A stretch of DNA of 64,000 nt from DASUBN01 sp036500225 (GCA_036500225.1 DASYCJ010000021.1:12775-76774), one strand, 5' to 3'. Shown: positions 53,201-61,912, counted from the first letter of the stretch. The notes: generated by a model from the letters alone, not told the origin. Program-made: numbers and translations.

Positions 53201-53322
53201 TCGATGTCAGGGAAGTATTCCAGAGGCAAGAGTCGCGCCGCGATCACACCAATGGCGGCGAAGCAGGTGAAGATCACCATCACCGTGACGGGACGTTTGA
53301 GGGCGAAGTCGGTGATATTCAC
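50263..53322 (-). CDS. RND efflux pump, second permease subunit
   Basis: This 1019-residue inner-membrane pump of the AcrB superfamily has twelve membrane segments and two large periplasmic loops. In TM4 the proton-relay region reads IGMLVDNAV, with D397 but Asn (N398) where AcrB has a second Asp. It begins MNITDFALKRPVTVMVIF and ends with a typical TM10-12 block (IMIDHINQLR, GLVPLAIG). It differs clearly from the neighbouring 1108-residue pump, so the two may form a heteromer like MdtBC. The upstream gene ends with an ATGA overlap. Confidence 0.9.
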   Translation of the reverse strand: MNITDFALKRPVTVMVIFTCFAAIGVIAARLLPLEYFPDIEFPFIAVQVPYQGSSPEEVERLITKPIEESLATLSGVKRMTSTSDANQSEVDLQFDWGENVSVKEVQVLDKVDAIRGDLPADVRHIGVIKQSGADIPILQLRISSERDLSHSYDMLNRLLKDRIQRVSGVSHVDLYGIEPQEIRIELHADAIAAHNVDLNKLNQTLQDANFTLSGGSITDAGQRLLVQVNDEYQTLDDIRGLRIGQSDLRLSDIADVQYANPELTYGRHLDRKYAIGLDVFKETGSNMVEVAQRVTKEVDDVAQMPEMKGVEIYPLGNQADGVRQSLSAVLDAGLLGAMFSLVVLYYFLRQLSTTVMVTLAVPFSLLIALAVMYFLGLSLNILSMMGLMLAIGMLVDNAVVVTESIFRHRQLHPGDPVAAARSGAKEVSLAVTAGTLATIIVFLPNVFGVQNNITVFLKHVAIAIVVSLVASLFISLTMMPMLSARIKTPKPPKRRTLVDRASARYSKLLGWSLAHRWTMIGVIFLVMVTAALPIALVKKDSGDSNPTRLSMDYNFNGHYSLDVVEASVNQVEAYLYAHQKEFEFKSIYTYYDTGRASTTLLLRDDLKDRKSAPELEDEIRKGMPSLAIGKPSFDDQQSGGGIQMQITGDSTSVLEARAQEVTRILSRVPGVVDVRAAALAGTREVHVHVDRERALRAGLGAEQVATAVMVALRGEQLPQYRAANGEVNITLAYQKKDRETLEQLSNLQLYNATGQPVRLDSVADFSITEGPNSIEHVNRAASLDVQLSLDAKTKFDDVRPKIKGLMDSINWPPGYQWSFGEGVEQDDADNQTMVTNMLLAVMLIYIVMAALFESLLHPAAILSGIVFSIFGVFWFFLITGTSFGIMAMIGILILMGVVVNNGIVMIDHINQLRHAGLSRYSAVVEGATHRLRPIIMTMSTTILGLVPLAIGNTSIGGDGPPYFPMARAIIGGLAFSTVISLLLLPTIYVLLDDLGIWSSKVYSLAKARASARPVQEQA

Positions 53323-56300
53323 GGGTGGCTACCCTCGCGGGCGGTACCATCCTCATGGCTCGCGATCGCCACCTCATAGTCGCGTTTACGGTCCAGGAGC
53401 GAATAGGCCACCGGCACCACCACCAGGGTCAGCAGGGTCGAGAATAGGATGCCGCCGATGACGGTGATGGCCATCGGCGCACGGATCTCGGCGCCCTGGC
53501 CGATGCCCAGCGCCATGGGCAAGAGCCCCAGGGTGGTGGTGAGCATGGTCATGACGATGGGACGCAGCCGCGAGCGGCCGGCTTCCACTAGCGCCGCGTC
53601 CCGCTCCATGCCGCGGGCCCGCAGCTGGTTAACGAGATCGATGAGCACGATCGCGTTATTCACTACGATTCCCGCCAACATGATGAGCCCTATGAATACC
53701 ACCACGCTGATGGTGGTGTGGGTGATGAACAGCGCCAGCACCGCACCCACCAGCGCCAGGGGCACGCTGAACATGATCACCAAGGGGTGGATCAGGGACT
53801 CGAACTGGGCGGCCATCACCAGATACACCAGGAAGATGGCGAGGCCGAGTGCGAACTGCATCGAATGGAACGAACTCTGCATCTCCTCGTTCTGACCCGC
53901 CACCCGCACGAACACGCCGGCGGGTAGCGAGATCTTCGCCACCAGGCTGCTAGCTTCCGCGGCAGCGGTGCCGAGGTCGCCCTGGGCCACGTTGGCGGAG
54001 ACGAGTGCCATGCGCTGTTGCGCGCTGCGGCGGATCTCACCCGGACCTTCGTCCAGGGTCACGTCCGCCACCGCCGAGAGCGCCACCGGCTGGGCCGAGC
54101 CCGGGTTGATGATGAGGTTGCGGATGTCGTCCACGCTACTGCGCTGGTCGTCGCGGTTGCGCACCAGCACGTCGATCTTGCGGTCATGGAGGGTGTAGCG
54201 GGTGGCCACGTCGCCGCGCACTTTGGAGACCACGGTGTTGGCCACGTCGCTGGAGAGCAGGCCCAACTGCGCCGCCTTGGCGGCATCGATGTGGATCTGA
54301 ATCTCCGGTTGGCCGGATTGCATGGTGTTCTTCACGTCCGCGAAGCGCGGCGAAGCTGCGAGCACCTGGGCCACTTTGTTGCTGACTTGCTTGAGTGTAT
54401 CCAGGTTGTAACCCACGATCTCCACTTCCAGCGGTGTCGCCAAGGTGAAGAGCGAGGGCTCCTCGAACTTATAGTTCACGCCGGGCATGCGCGCGAGCGT
54501 AGTGCGCAGTGTGTTCATCACGTCCGCTTCCACGCGCTTGCTGGTGCCAGGTTTTAGCACCACGTTCAGGCTCGCGGTGTTCTCACCCGCATCCACCGGG
54601 TTCGCATCCAGGCGGTTGCCGGTGCCGGCCACGGAGTAGGTGGTGAGTACCTGGGGGATCCGGGTCGCGGCGGCTTCCACCTGTGCGATGGCCTCATCGC
54701 TGCCGGTGAGGGGCGTGCCGGGCGGCAGCGTGAGCTTCACCTGGAACTCGCCTTGGGACAGTGAGGGGATCAGTTCCACGCCGAGGGTGGGCAGGAGCAT
54801 CAAGGCTACCAGCAGGGAGCCGGCGGCCACGCCGAGCACGTGCAGCTTGTGGCCGAGAGCCCAACGGATCAGTCTCGGATAGCCTTCTTCGAGCCAGGTG
54901 TAGCCGCGGGTGAAGATGTCCATGACCGGCTTCAACGGACGGCCGATGACGAAGCCCACGAGCTTCGAGAAGCCGCCGAAACTGAGTACGATCCATTTGG
55001 CGACGAACGTGAAGCCGCGGGACAGGCCACGCGGGATCTTGTACAGGAACTTGGTGATGCGTCCTTCGGGCAGGGCGCGCGGGCGGTCTTCGCCGGCGCC
55101 TTCCACCTTGAGCTTGGCGCCGGTGATGCCTAGGCAGGCCAACATGGGGATCAGCGTCAAGGCCGCGAACAGCGAGAACACCACGGAGTAAGTGACGGTC
55201 AGGGATTGGTCGCGGAATAGCTGGCCGGCGATGCCGGTGACGAACACCAGCGGGAAGAACACCGCGATGGTGGTGAGGGTCGCGGCGGTTATGGCACCGC
55301 CCACTTCGCTAGTGCCCTGCTGCACGGCATCGAGGGTGCCCTTGCCCATGGCACGATGCCGGGAGATGTTCTCCAGCACCACGATGGAACTGTCCACCAG
55401 CATGCCGATGGCGAGCGAGATGCCGCCCAAGGACATCATGTTGAGGGTGATGTGGCCAGCGTACATGGCGATGAAGGTGGCGATCACCGACACCGGGATC
55501 GCGATGCTCACCACCACCGTGGACCAGACGTTGCGCAGGAAGAAGAAGATCACCAGGGCTGCCAGCATGCCGCCGATGATGGCAGCGTCGATCACGTCGC
55601 CGATGGCCTCGGAGATGAACACCGACTGGTCGTATTCCTTGGTGAGCTTGAGGCCCGCCGGCAGGTGCTCGTCGATGTCGGAGATCTTGGCGTCCACTTC
55701 CTTGGCCACCGCCACAGTGTTGGCGTCGCCGGCCTTATATAAGGCCAGCTCGACCGACTCCGCCCCGTTGATCCGGGTGATGGCCTGGCGCTCCTTATAG
55801 GAGCGCTCCACGTCCGCCACGTCGCGTAGGTAGATGGGCCGCCCGTCGCGAGTGGCGACTATGGAGTCGGCGATGTCATCCACGCTCTGGAACTCGTTCA
55901 TGGTGCGGACCAGGAGCTTCTGGTTGCCCTGCTGCAGCAGGCCGCCCGAGAGGTTCACGTTCTCCGCTTTCAGGCGATCCGAGATCTCCGCGTCCGTGAG
56001 GTGCAGCTCCGCGAGCTTGCCCTGGTCCGCCAGCACGTGAACCTCGTCTTCCAGGCCGCCGCTCACTTTCACCGCGCCCACGCCGTCTACCGCTTCCAGG
56101 GCCTTGGTCAGGTCCTGGTCCGCGTAGGTGCGCAGGTAACGCAGCTGTTGGATGCTCGCATCGGCGCCGGTGGCGGCCGCCAGGTCTTTCGGGATGCCGG
56201 TGAGGCCGTAGCGCATCACGGGCTCGGTGGAGGGATCGAAGCGCAACAGCACTGGGCGTTTGGCCTCGGTGGGCAGTTCCAGGGCGTCGATCTTCTCGCG

Positions 56301-56645
56301 CACGTCCACGCCCGAGTAGTCCATGTCCGTGCCCCAGGTGAACTCCAGGGTCACGTCCGACTCACCGGGCCGCGACACCGAGCGCACTTGACGCACGTTC
56401 TTGATCACGCTCACCGCTTCTTCGATGGGCTTGGTGACCAGGTTCTCCACCTCCTCGGGTGCGGCGCCCGGCATGTCGGTGCGCACTGTGAGGGAAGGGT
56501 AGGAGAGTTCCGGCAGCAGGTTGAGCTTCAGTCGCGAGAGCGAGACGAAGCCGAACACGATCACCGCGACCGTGAGCATGCCGATGGTGACGCGCCGGCT
56601 GGTGGCCAGCTTGACGATGCCTAGGACCTTGTTGGGGGTGGACAT
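53319..56645 (-). CDS. RND efflux pump, first permease subunit
   Basis: This 1108-residue AcrB-superfamily transporter has the same twelve-segment layout. Its TM4 relay reads IGMLVDSSIVVLENI: D418 kept, Ser (S419) for the second Asp. It has a longer central cytoplasmic region (~540-610) than its neighbour. GIVVNNAIVLIDLVNQLRARGMERDAALVEAGRSRLRPIVMT is the TM10-11 signature. The upstream DUF2884 gene ends three bases before its ATG. Confidence 0.9.
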   Translation of the reverse strand: MSTPNKVLGIVKLATSRRVTIGMLTVAVIVFGFVSLSRLKLNLLPELSYPSLTVRTDMPGAAPEEVENLVTKPIEEAVSVIKNVRQVRSVSRPGESDVTLEFTWGTDMDYSGVDVREKIDALELPTEAKRPVLLRFDPSTEPVMRYGLTGIPKDLAAATGADASIQQLRYLRTYADQDLTKALEAVDGVGAVKVSGGLEDEVHVLADQGKLAELHLTDAEISDRLKAENVNLSGGLLQQGNQKLLVRTMNEFQSVDDIADSIVATRDGRPIYLRDVADVERSYKERQAITRINGAESVELALYKAGDANTVAVAKEVDAKISDIDEHLPAGLKLTKEYDQSVFISEAIGDVIDAAIIGGMLAALVIFFFLRNVWSTVVVSIAIPVSVIATFIAMYAGHITLNMMSLGGISLAIGMLVDSSIVVLENISRHRAMGKGTLDAVQQGTSEVGGAITAATLTTIAVFFPLVFVTGIAGQLFRDQSLTVTYSVVFSLFAALTLIPMLACLGITGAKLKVEGAGEDRPRALPEGRITKFLYKIPRGLSRGFTFVAKWIVLSFGGFSKLVGFVIGRPLKPVMDIFTRGYTWLEEGYPRLIRWALGHKLHVLGVAAGSLLVALMLLPTLGVELIPSLSQGEFQVKLTLPPGTPLTGSDEAIAQVEAAATRIPQVLTTYSVAGTGNRLDANPVDAGENTASLNVVLKPGTSKRVEADVMNTLRTTLARMPGVNYKFEEPSLFTLATPLEVEIVGYNLDTLKQVSNKVAQVLAASPRFADVKNTMQSGQPEIQIHIDAAKAAQLGLLSSDVANTVVSKVRGDVATRYTLHDRKIDVLVRNRDDQRSSVDDIRNLIINPGSAQPVALSAVADVTLDEGPGEIRRSAQQRMALVSANVAQGDLGTAAAEASSLVAKISLPAGVFVRVAGQNEEMQSSFHSMQFALGLAIFLVYLVMAAQFESLIHPLVIMFSVPLALVGAVLALFITHTTISVVVFIGLIMLAGIVVNNAIVLIDLVNQLRARGMERDAALVEAGRSRLRPIVMTMLTTTLGLLPMALGIGQGAEIRAPMAITVIGGILFSTLLTLVVVPVAYSLLDRKRDYEVAIASHEDGTAREGSHP

Positions 56646-56648
56646 TCT

Positions 56649-57206
56649 TTAAGCCTTGGTGTCGTCTATGTGGCAATTGTTCTTGGCGTCATCGTCTTCC
56701 ATGACCGCATAGGGCTGGAAGGCGGGCAGGCTGCTACTGATCTTGTCCTGGATCACGATCTCAGACTTGAACACGTCGCAGAGCGCCCGCCCTTCGTCCT
56801 TGAGCGGCGCAACCTTGGCGTCCAGATCCGCGTCCATCTGCTTCCGGTCTTCGCCAGATAGCAATGCAGCCACCACCGTGCCCATGCCACCGAGCATCGT
56901 GGTGAGGGACTGCCCACCGATGTGCCTGCCGCGCCGTTCCATATCGAACACGCCGCTCGAATACTGCTGCAGCAACCCGCGCTGTTCGGCGCTGATCGTC
57001 ACCGGCTTGCCGCCGATGCTGAGGTCACCGGCGGCGGTGATGTGCGCCTGGCTGTGATCCTTAGCGGTGATCGTCACATCGGTGCCGTGGATCTCGATCT
57101 CCGTGCCGGCGTAGGGATTGGTGCGCACGTCGGCCTGGGCGCCCGCGGCACCGAGCAGGGCGGTGGCGGCGCAGGCTGTGAGGCCGGTCTTCAGGATGGC
57201 GCGCAT
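56649..57206 (-). CDS. DUF2884 (YggN-like) exported protein, copy 2
   Basis: This 185-residue exported protein (signal ending GAAGAQA) has EIHGTDVTITAKDHSQAHITAAGDLSIGGKPVTISAEQRGLLQQYSSGVFDM, the DUF2884/YggN pattern, then a helical part and C-terminal Cys-containing stretch (NNCHIDD). Function is unknown. It is paralogous to the gene just upstream (57211-57813), sharing IGGKPVxxxxEQ-x-LLQ-Y and SLPAFQPYAV motifs. Both lie inside the RND operon. Confidence 0.75.
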   Translation of the reverse strand: MRAILKTGLTACAATALLGAAGAQADVRTNPYAGTEIEIHGTDVTITAKDHSQAHITAAGDLSIGGKPVTISAEQRGLLQQYSSGVFDMERRGRHIGGQSLTTMLGGMGTVVAALLSGEDRKQMDADLDAKVAPLKDEGRALCDVFKSEIVIQDKISSSLPAFQPYAVMEDDDAKNNCHIDDTKA

Positions 57207-57210
57207 GACA

Positions 57211-57813
57211 TCAGACCTCTTGGCCGTCGATGTGGCAGCTGTGTTCCGGGTGCCGTTCGATCACTGCATAGGGTTCGAAGGCAGGCAGGCTCTCGGCGAT
57301 GGCTTCCTGTACCTGTCGCTCGCTCTTCACGTCCTTGCACAGGGCGAGGGCCTCATCCCTGAGAGGCTCGGCCTTGGCCTTCATCTTCTGGTCCAGGTCC
57401 TTGTCGTCGTCCAGGTCACCGGCGTCGCTGACCAGGCTGCTCACCAGGGTGCCCAACATGCCGCCAACCATCTGTACCGCGTGCTCGCCGATCTCGATGC
57501 CGCGCTCCTGGATGTCGCGGATGCCGAGGGCATAGCGCTGCAAGAGCTTCTGCTGTTCCGGGTTCACGCTCACGGGCTTGCCGCGGATGCTGAGTCCTCC
57601 GGTGGGATCGATACGGGCCACGCTGCCGTCGTCGGCGGTGATGACCACGTCACCATTCACGATATCGATGCCGTCGTGTTCCATCACACCCACGTGCACG
57701 TCGTCATCCTCGCTGTGGGCGTAGGCGTCGGTGCGGGCGTCAGCGAAGACGGTGGCGGCCGTAAGGCAAGCGACTCCGAACAGGAGCGGGACGATCCTGA
57801 GGCTGGTATTCAT
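57211..57813 (-). CDS. DUF2884 (YggN-like) exported protein, copy 1
   Basis: This 200-residue exported protein (signal ending ATVFA) shows DGIDIVNGDVVITADDGSVARIDPTGGLSIRGKPVSVNPEQQKLLQRYALGI and SLPAFEPYAVIERHPEHSCHIDGQ, the same layout as its neighbour. An extra acidic stretch (HSEDDDVHVG) follows the signal. The paired Cys in both copies suggests a disulfide in the periplasm. It lies four bases upstream of the second copy and 29 bases downstream of the adaptor gene. Confidence 0.75.
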   Translation of the reverse strand: MNTSLRIVPLLFGVACLTAATVFADARTDAYAHSEDDDVHVGVMEHDGIDIVNGDVVITADDGSVARIDPTGGLSIRGKPVSVNPEQQKLLQRYALGIRDIQERGIEIGEHAVQMVGGMLGTLVSSLVSDAGDLDDDKDLDQKMKAKAEPLRDEALALCKDVKSERQVQEAIAESLPAFEPYAVIERHPEHSCHIDGQEV

Positions 57814-57842
57814 GAGCTACCCCTTCTACGGATGTGTGGGTA

Positions 57843-58955
57843 TCAGACCGAGGGCACGGGTTTGGCGGCGTCGGCGGCCATGGCTTTCTGCGGTGCGGCG
57901 TTCACTACCGCCACCTTGGTGCCGTCCTTGAGGCTGTTCTGCCCCAGGGTCACTACCATGTCGCCGTCGGCGAGGCCGTGAGTGATCTCCACCTTGTCGC
58001 CTTCGGCGTAACCCAGGGCCACCGCCGAGCGATGCGCGACGCCGGACTTGATCACGTACACCGCCGACTCGCCGTCCTCGGTGATGATGGCGGCGCGCGG
58101 CACCGTGAGCGCGTCCTTGTGCACGTCATAGGTGACGCTCACTCGGCTGAACATGCCGGGTGCCAGCACGTGATCGGTGCGGCGCACTTCCACCGTCACC
58201 TTGAAGGTGCCGGTCTGCGGGTCCACCACTGGCGAGAGGCGGGCTACTTTTCCGGTGAAGTTCTTGCCGGGCAGGGCATCGGCGCTCAAGCTCGCGGGCT
58301 GGCCGGGCTTCAAGCGCGCCAGCGCGTTCTCCGGCACGTACAGCACCGCCAGGAGCGGATCGAAATCGGTAACCACGTACACCGCTTCGTTGGGTGTGAG
58401 GGTGTTGCCCACCTTGATGAGGCGCTTGGCCACCACGCCGCTGATGGGCGAGCGGATCACGGTGCGATCCAGGTTGAGCTTGGCCTGATCGTTGGTGGCC
58501 TTCAGCACCGCCAGGTCATACTTCACCGCGTCGAAGGCGTCGGCGCTGATGAGCTTGCGGTCATAGAGGGTCTGGCTGCGGGTGAACTCCAGCTCCTTCT
58601 TGTCGTAGTTGGCCTGGGCCTGTTCCGCGGCATAGCGCATGTCTGCGTCGTCGAGCTTGGCCAGGGAGTCGCCGGCCCGCACCTCGCGGCCTTCCTCCGC
58701 GTAGATCTCCGAGACCGTGCCGCCCACCTTAGCCACCACCGAGGCTTCTTCAGCCGCTTCGAGGGTGGTGGTGCCTGAGTAGGTGGCCGCCACCTCGCCG
58801 CGCTGGGCGGGGGAGGCTTCCACCGGGATCGCCGGAGTCGTGTCTTCCGGAGCCTTGGCCTGAGCAGCCTTGGCGTCGCTGCCGCAGCCGCTGAGGCCGA
58901 CAGCGGTAACCAGGAAGAGGCTGAAGGCGAGGACGGCGGCGGTTTGGCGATTCAT
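57843..58955 (-). CDS. RND efflux periplasmic adaptor (membrane fusion protein)
   Basis: This 370-residue lipoprotein (lipobox LSGC, C24) links the inner-membrane pump to an outer-membrane channel. It has the barrel-sandwich hybrid halves VVAKVGGTVSEIYAEEGREVRAGDSLAKLD and VIRSPISGVVAKRLIKVGNTL flanking a helical hairpin (~95-150), then the beta-barrel domain and membrane-proximal domain (VPRAAIITEDGESAVYVI). It is the first gene of the efflux operon; no outer-membrane factor gene is in the window. Confidence 0.92.
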   Translation of the reverse strand: MNRQTAAVLAFSLFLVTAVGLSGCGSDAKAAQAKAPEDTTPAIPVEASPAQRGEVAATYSGTTTLEAAEEASVVAKVGGTVSEIYAEEGREVRAGDSLAKLDDADMRYAAEQAQANYDKKELEFTRSQTLYDRKLISADAFDAVKYDLAVLKATNDQAKLNLDRTVIRSPISGVVAKRLIKVGNTLTPNEAVYVVTDFDPLLAVLYVPENALARLKPGQPASLSADALPGKNFTGKVARLSPVVDPQTGTFKVTVEVRRTDHVLAPGMFSRVSVTYDVHKDALTVPRAAIITEDGESAVYVIKSGVAHRSAVALGYAEGDKVEITHGLADGDMVVTLGQNSLKDGTKVAVVNAAPQKAMAADAAKPVPSV

Positions 58956-59005
58956 GAGACATCCCTCGGGACTGGTTTTATGCTGGCCGGCCTGAGCCGG
59001 ATACT

Positions 59006-59043
59006 GTTATAGCTAAGTATAACACTAGTTTCCGGACATGCAA
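59006..59043 (-). promoter_or_regulatory. RND operon promoter overlapped by an inverted repeat
   Basis: On the minus strand TTGCAT (59038-59043) and TATACT (59016-59021), 16 bases apart, form a good sigma-70 promoter 60 bases before the adaptor ATG. Overlapping the -10 is GTTATA-GCTAAG-TATAAC (59006-59023), extended to 9-bp arms with one mismatch. Such a repeat suits a TetR- or MarR-like repressor; no such regulator gene is in the window. Confidence 0.55.
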
Positions 59044-59049
59044 GGACAA

Positions 59050-59070
59050 ACCCCCTAGATTTCAGGGGGT
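59050..59070. repeat. Hairpin in the prc/RND intergenic region
   Basis: ACCCCCT-AGATTTC-AGGGGGT is a perfect 7-bp stem, followed by CCTTATAAGG, itself a palindrome. Neither strand has a T-run. Function unknown. Confidence 0.4.
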
Positions 59071-59119
59071 CCTTATAAGGAGATGTCTAGAAACGGGCTT
59101 TAGTCGTGGGCCGAGTAGC

Positions 59120-59143
59120 AAAGGTCCAGGGATGGACCTTTTT
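59120..59143. terminator. Terminator-like hairpin after prc
   Basis: AAAGGTCCA (59120-59128) pairs perfectly with TGGACCTTT (59133-59141), followed by TT on the + strand. On the minus strand, where prc ends 8 bases earlier, the U-tract is short, so termination there may be moderate. Confidence 0.6.
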
Positions 59144-59151
59144 GGCTATAT

Positions 59152-61332
59152 CTAGTTGCGGTCGGCCACGGCGGGCGGAGCCTGGAACAGGCCCTGCCTA
59201 TCTATATCGACAGTGATAGCCGCGGTCTCGTTCAGGAGCACGTCCGGGGTCAGGCCGTCCGCATCCGGGTTCGCGTCCGTGTCCGGTTTGACGCTCTTCA
59301 TGGCCACTTCCAGGGTCGCCGCCGCCGGCAGGCCCTTCAGCTTGCGCCAGCCATTCAGCAGGGTCAGGCGCCTGGCATCGTCTTCGACCCGCTGTTTCTG
59401 CCGGTCTGCCAGCACCAGGGAGATGGAGGTCTGGGCCCGTTGGGTATCCAGATCATGCACGCTCTCCATGAATAGCTTCCAGGCCGGGTCCGCGGCAGTA
59501 CGGGTGTTGTGGTCAACCGCGAGTCCCGGCAAGGCCTTGTCCAGGCCCGATTTCATGGGCGTGTAGTCGCTGGGTTTGATCTCATCCCACGGCAGGGCAG
59601 TGGGGTTGGAGGACTCGCCGAAGTCCTTCGGATCCACCAGGGCAGGCAACATTATGTCCGGGGTCACGCCCTTGTTCTGGGTGCTGGAACCGCTCACCCG
59701 GTAGAACTTGTTGGTGGTGAGCTTGAGCTGGCCCGCGTCGTCGTTGCCGGGCAGGAAGCGGTTCAGGTCCCGGAGCTGCTGCACGGTGCCCTTGCCGTAG
59801 GTGACTGAGCCCACCACCACGCCGCGATGGTAGTCCTGCACCGCGGCGGCGAAGATCTCAGCGGCGGAAGCGGTGAAGCGGTTCACTAGCACCGTCAGCG
59901 GGCCGCTATAGATCACGCCATCGTCCTCGCCCTCGCCATCCACCTGCACGTCGCCGTCGGTGTTGCGGATCTGCACCACCGGACCCTCGGGGATGAACAG
60001 GCCGGTAAGATCTTCGGCTTCCTTGAGGGAACCGCCGCCGTCGTTACGCAGGTCGATGACGATGCCATCCACGTGCTGGGCCTGCAGCTCACCCAGGAGC
60101 TTGCGCACGTCGTGGGTGGTGCTGGTGTAGTCCTTCTGGCCCGCGATGCGCGCGTCCACGTCCTCGTAGAAACCCGGCACCGTGATCACGCCGATCTTGT
60201 AGTCCTTCTTGGCTCGGGTCACGTGCAGCACCTTCTGGTGCGCCGCCTGAGCTTCGAGCTTCACGTCGCCGCGGGTGAACTTGACGATCTTCTCCGACGT
60301 ACCGGGAGCGGCACCGGCCGGCAGCACCTGCAGTCGCACCTGCGTGTCGGTCTGGCCGCGGATCAGGGCCACCACATCCTGCAGTCGCCAGCCCACCACG
60401 TCAGTCATGTCGCCGTCCGCCTGGGCCACGCCGGTGATGCGGTCATCGGCATGCAGCTGCTTCAAGGGGTCCTGGTCGGCGGGGCCGCCGGGCAGCAGGT
60501 GATCCACCTTTATATATTCGCCGTCGGTGGTCAGGGAGGCGCCGATCCCCACGTATTTCAGGCTCATCTGGATCTGGAATTCCTGGGCCTGGATGGGCGG
60601 GAAATAGTCACTGTGCGGGTCCATGGCATGGGCGTAGGAGTTCATGAACACCGCGAACACGTCGTCTGCGTTCACCTGTCTCGCGCGGTAAGTGAAGTTC
60701 TGATAGCGCTTGCGCAGCGTCTCCTGGGTCTGGGGCCAGGTCTTGCCGGCCAGCAGCAGGCCGATGACGTCGTTCTTCACGCGCTTGCGCCACACGTCGT
60801 CGAGTTCGATGGCGTCCTTGGCCCAGGGGCCTTTGCTGCGGTCGAACACGTAACTCTCTTTCACCATCATGTCCGGCTCTTTGTCGAGCTGCTTCAGAGC
60901 GTACTGGATGCGCTGATCCACGCGCTTCTGGTAGACGTTGAAGATGTCGAAGGCGGGCTGCACGTTGCCGGTACGGATGTCATCGTCGAGCTTGGCCTTG
61001 TTCGCCGCGAAGCTGTCGATGTCCGATTGCAGAAAGTAACTCCTGTTCGGATCCAGGTCCTGCATGTATTGGTCGAAGATCACGCCGGACTCGACGTCAT
61101 TCAAGGTGCGGTCGCCGTAGTGATAGCGCTGCATCTGGCCCGCGATCACCTGGTCCACCATCGCGGCATTGGGCTCCGGCGTCATGTCCTTGATCGGCGC
61201 CGCGAGGGCCGCAGCCATCGCCGTCGACGCCGGCGTCGCGGGCGTAGGCGTGGGCGCAGCGGCGAGGCAGAAGAGGGGAGCGAGCGCGAGGGCGGTCGCG
61301 AGCGTCAGGGAAAGGGAGTGCTTCATGCGCAT
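59152..61332 (-). CDS. prc: Tail-specific periplasmic protease Prc
   Basis: This 726-residue exported serine protease trims the C-terminus of penicillin-binding protein 3 and degrades mis-folded periplasmic proteins and peptidoglycan hydrolases. It has a signal peptide, a helical N-terminal domain, a PDZ domain (~255-330, YVGIGASLTTDGEYIKV), and a catalytic core with the Ser in VLVNRFTASAAEIFAAAVQDY and Lys in SVTYGKGTVQQL. The C-terminal DUF3340-like domain ends the protein. It is alone, converging on nothing close. Confidence 0.94.
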   Translation of the reverse strand: MRMKHSLSLTLATALALAPLFCLAAAPTPTPATPASTAMAAALAAPIKDMTPEPNAAMVDQVIAGQMQRYHYGDRTLNDVESGVIFDQYMQDLDPNRSYFLQSDIDSFAANKAKLDDDIRTGNVQPAFDIFNVYQKRVDQRIQYALKQLDKEPDMMVKESYVFDRSKGPWAKDAIELDDVWRKRVKNDVIGLLLAGKTWPQTQETLRKRYQNFTYRARQVNADDVFAVFMNSYAHAMDPHSDYFPPIQAQEFQIQMSLKYVGIGASLTTDGEYIKVDHLLPGGPADQDPLKQLHADDRITGVAQADGDMTDVVGWRLQDVVALIRGQTDTQVRLQVLPAGAAPGTSEKIVKFTRGDVKLEAQAAHQKVLHVTRAKKDYKIGVITVPGFYEDVDARIAGQKDYTSTTHDVRKLLGELQAQHVDGIVIDLRNDGGGSLKEAEDLTGLFIPEGPVVQIRNTDGDVQVDGEGEDDGVIYSGPLTVLVNRFTASAAEIFAAAVQDYHRGVVVGSVTYGKGTVQQLRDLNRFLPGNDDAGQLKLTTNKFYRVSGSSTQNKGVTPDIMLPALVDPKDFGESSNPTALPWDEIKPSDYTPMKSGLDKALPGLAVDHNTRTAADPAWKLFMESVHDLDTQRAQTSISLVLADRQKQRVEDDARRLTLLNGWRKLKGLPAAATLEVAMKSVKPDTDANPDADGLTPDVLLNETAAITVDIDRQGLFQAPPAVADRN

Positions 61333-61486
61333 GGGCTTCGGGGTTTCCTCGGGGAGCGGAGGGATTGAGGGGGCGCGGATACTATATATATGAGCATAGG
61401 GGAAGCCGCGGGGCTCTGCGAGCCCCTCGCCGCGCCTACAATGGCGCCCCGAAACCGTCGTATCGCTCAGGCAGGTTCGTCACGAC

Positions 61487-61912
61487 ATGCGTCCCATGAC
61501 CTTCATCAACGGTGTGCTGCTGGGCAGTTCCGGCGCGCTCTCCGCCGTGCTCGGCGTGATCTTGTTCTTCCGCTGGCTGATGGTCCGTGACCCGACACTC
61601 GATCAGACCGTGGTGCAGAGCGATCTGCCCCTGGGTGAGCTCACGCGCGACATGTTCATCTTCGGCGTGCTCGCCTTGCTGTCCCTGGCGGCGTTCATCG
61701 GTGAGCTGCGCGTCAAGCCTTGGCGGCTCCTGGCCGACTGGCTCATGTGCATGGCCCTGGTGGGCGTGATCATCTTCTTCCTGGCCGATCCCGCTTTGCG
61801 CGGCCGGGACTTCCTGCTGCTCCTGGGGGCAGGCCTCGCCGTGGCCATAATCTACGGCTTGGCTCGTAGGTTGGGGCTGCTGGCGCCGCTGTCACGTTGG
61901 CTGGGGGATTGA
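61487..61912 (+). CDS. Small membrane protein of unknown function
   Basis: This 141-residue protein has four hydrophobic helices (~8-30, 56-73, 80-99, 108-126) and a polar loop at 31-55. It resembles no named family that I can recognise. The start could be the ATG at 61487 or at 61496. It is divergent from prc across 154 bases that include a TATATATAT stretch. Confidence 0.6.
   Translation: MRPMTFINGVLLGSSGALSAVLGVILFFRWLMVRDPTLDQTVVQSDLPLGELTRDMFIFGVLALLSLAAFIGELRVKPWRLLADWLMCMALVGVIIFFLADPALRGRDFLLLLGAGLAVAIIYGLARRLGLLAPLSRWLGD

Noticed and set aside
60073..61368. 431-codon open frame antisense to prc
   Set aside because: Same shadow composition; no ribosome-binding site or domain.
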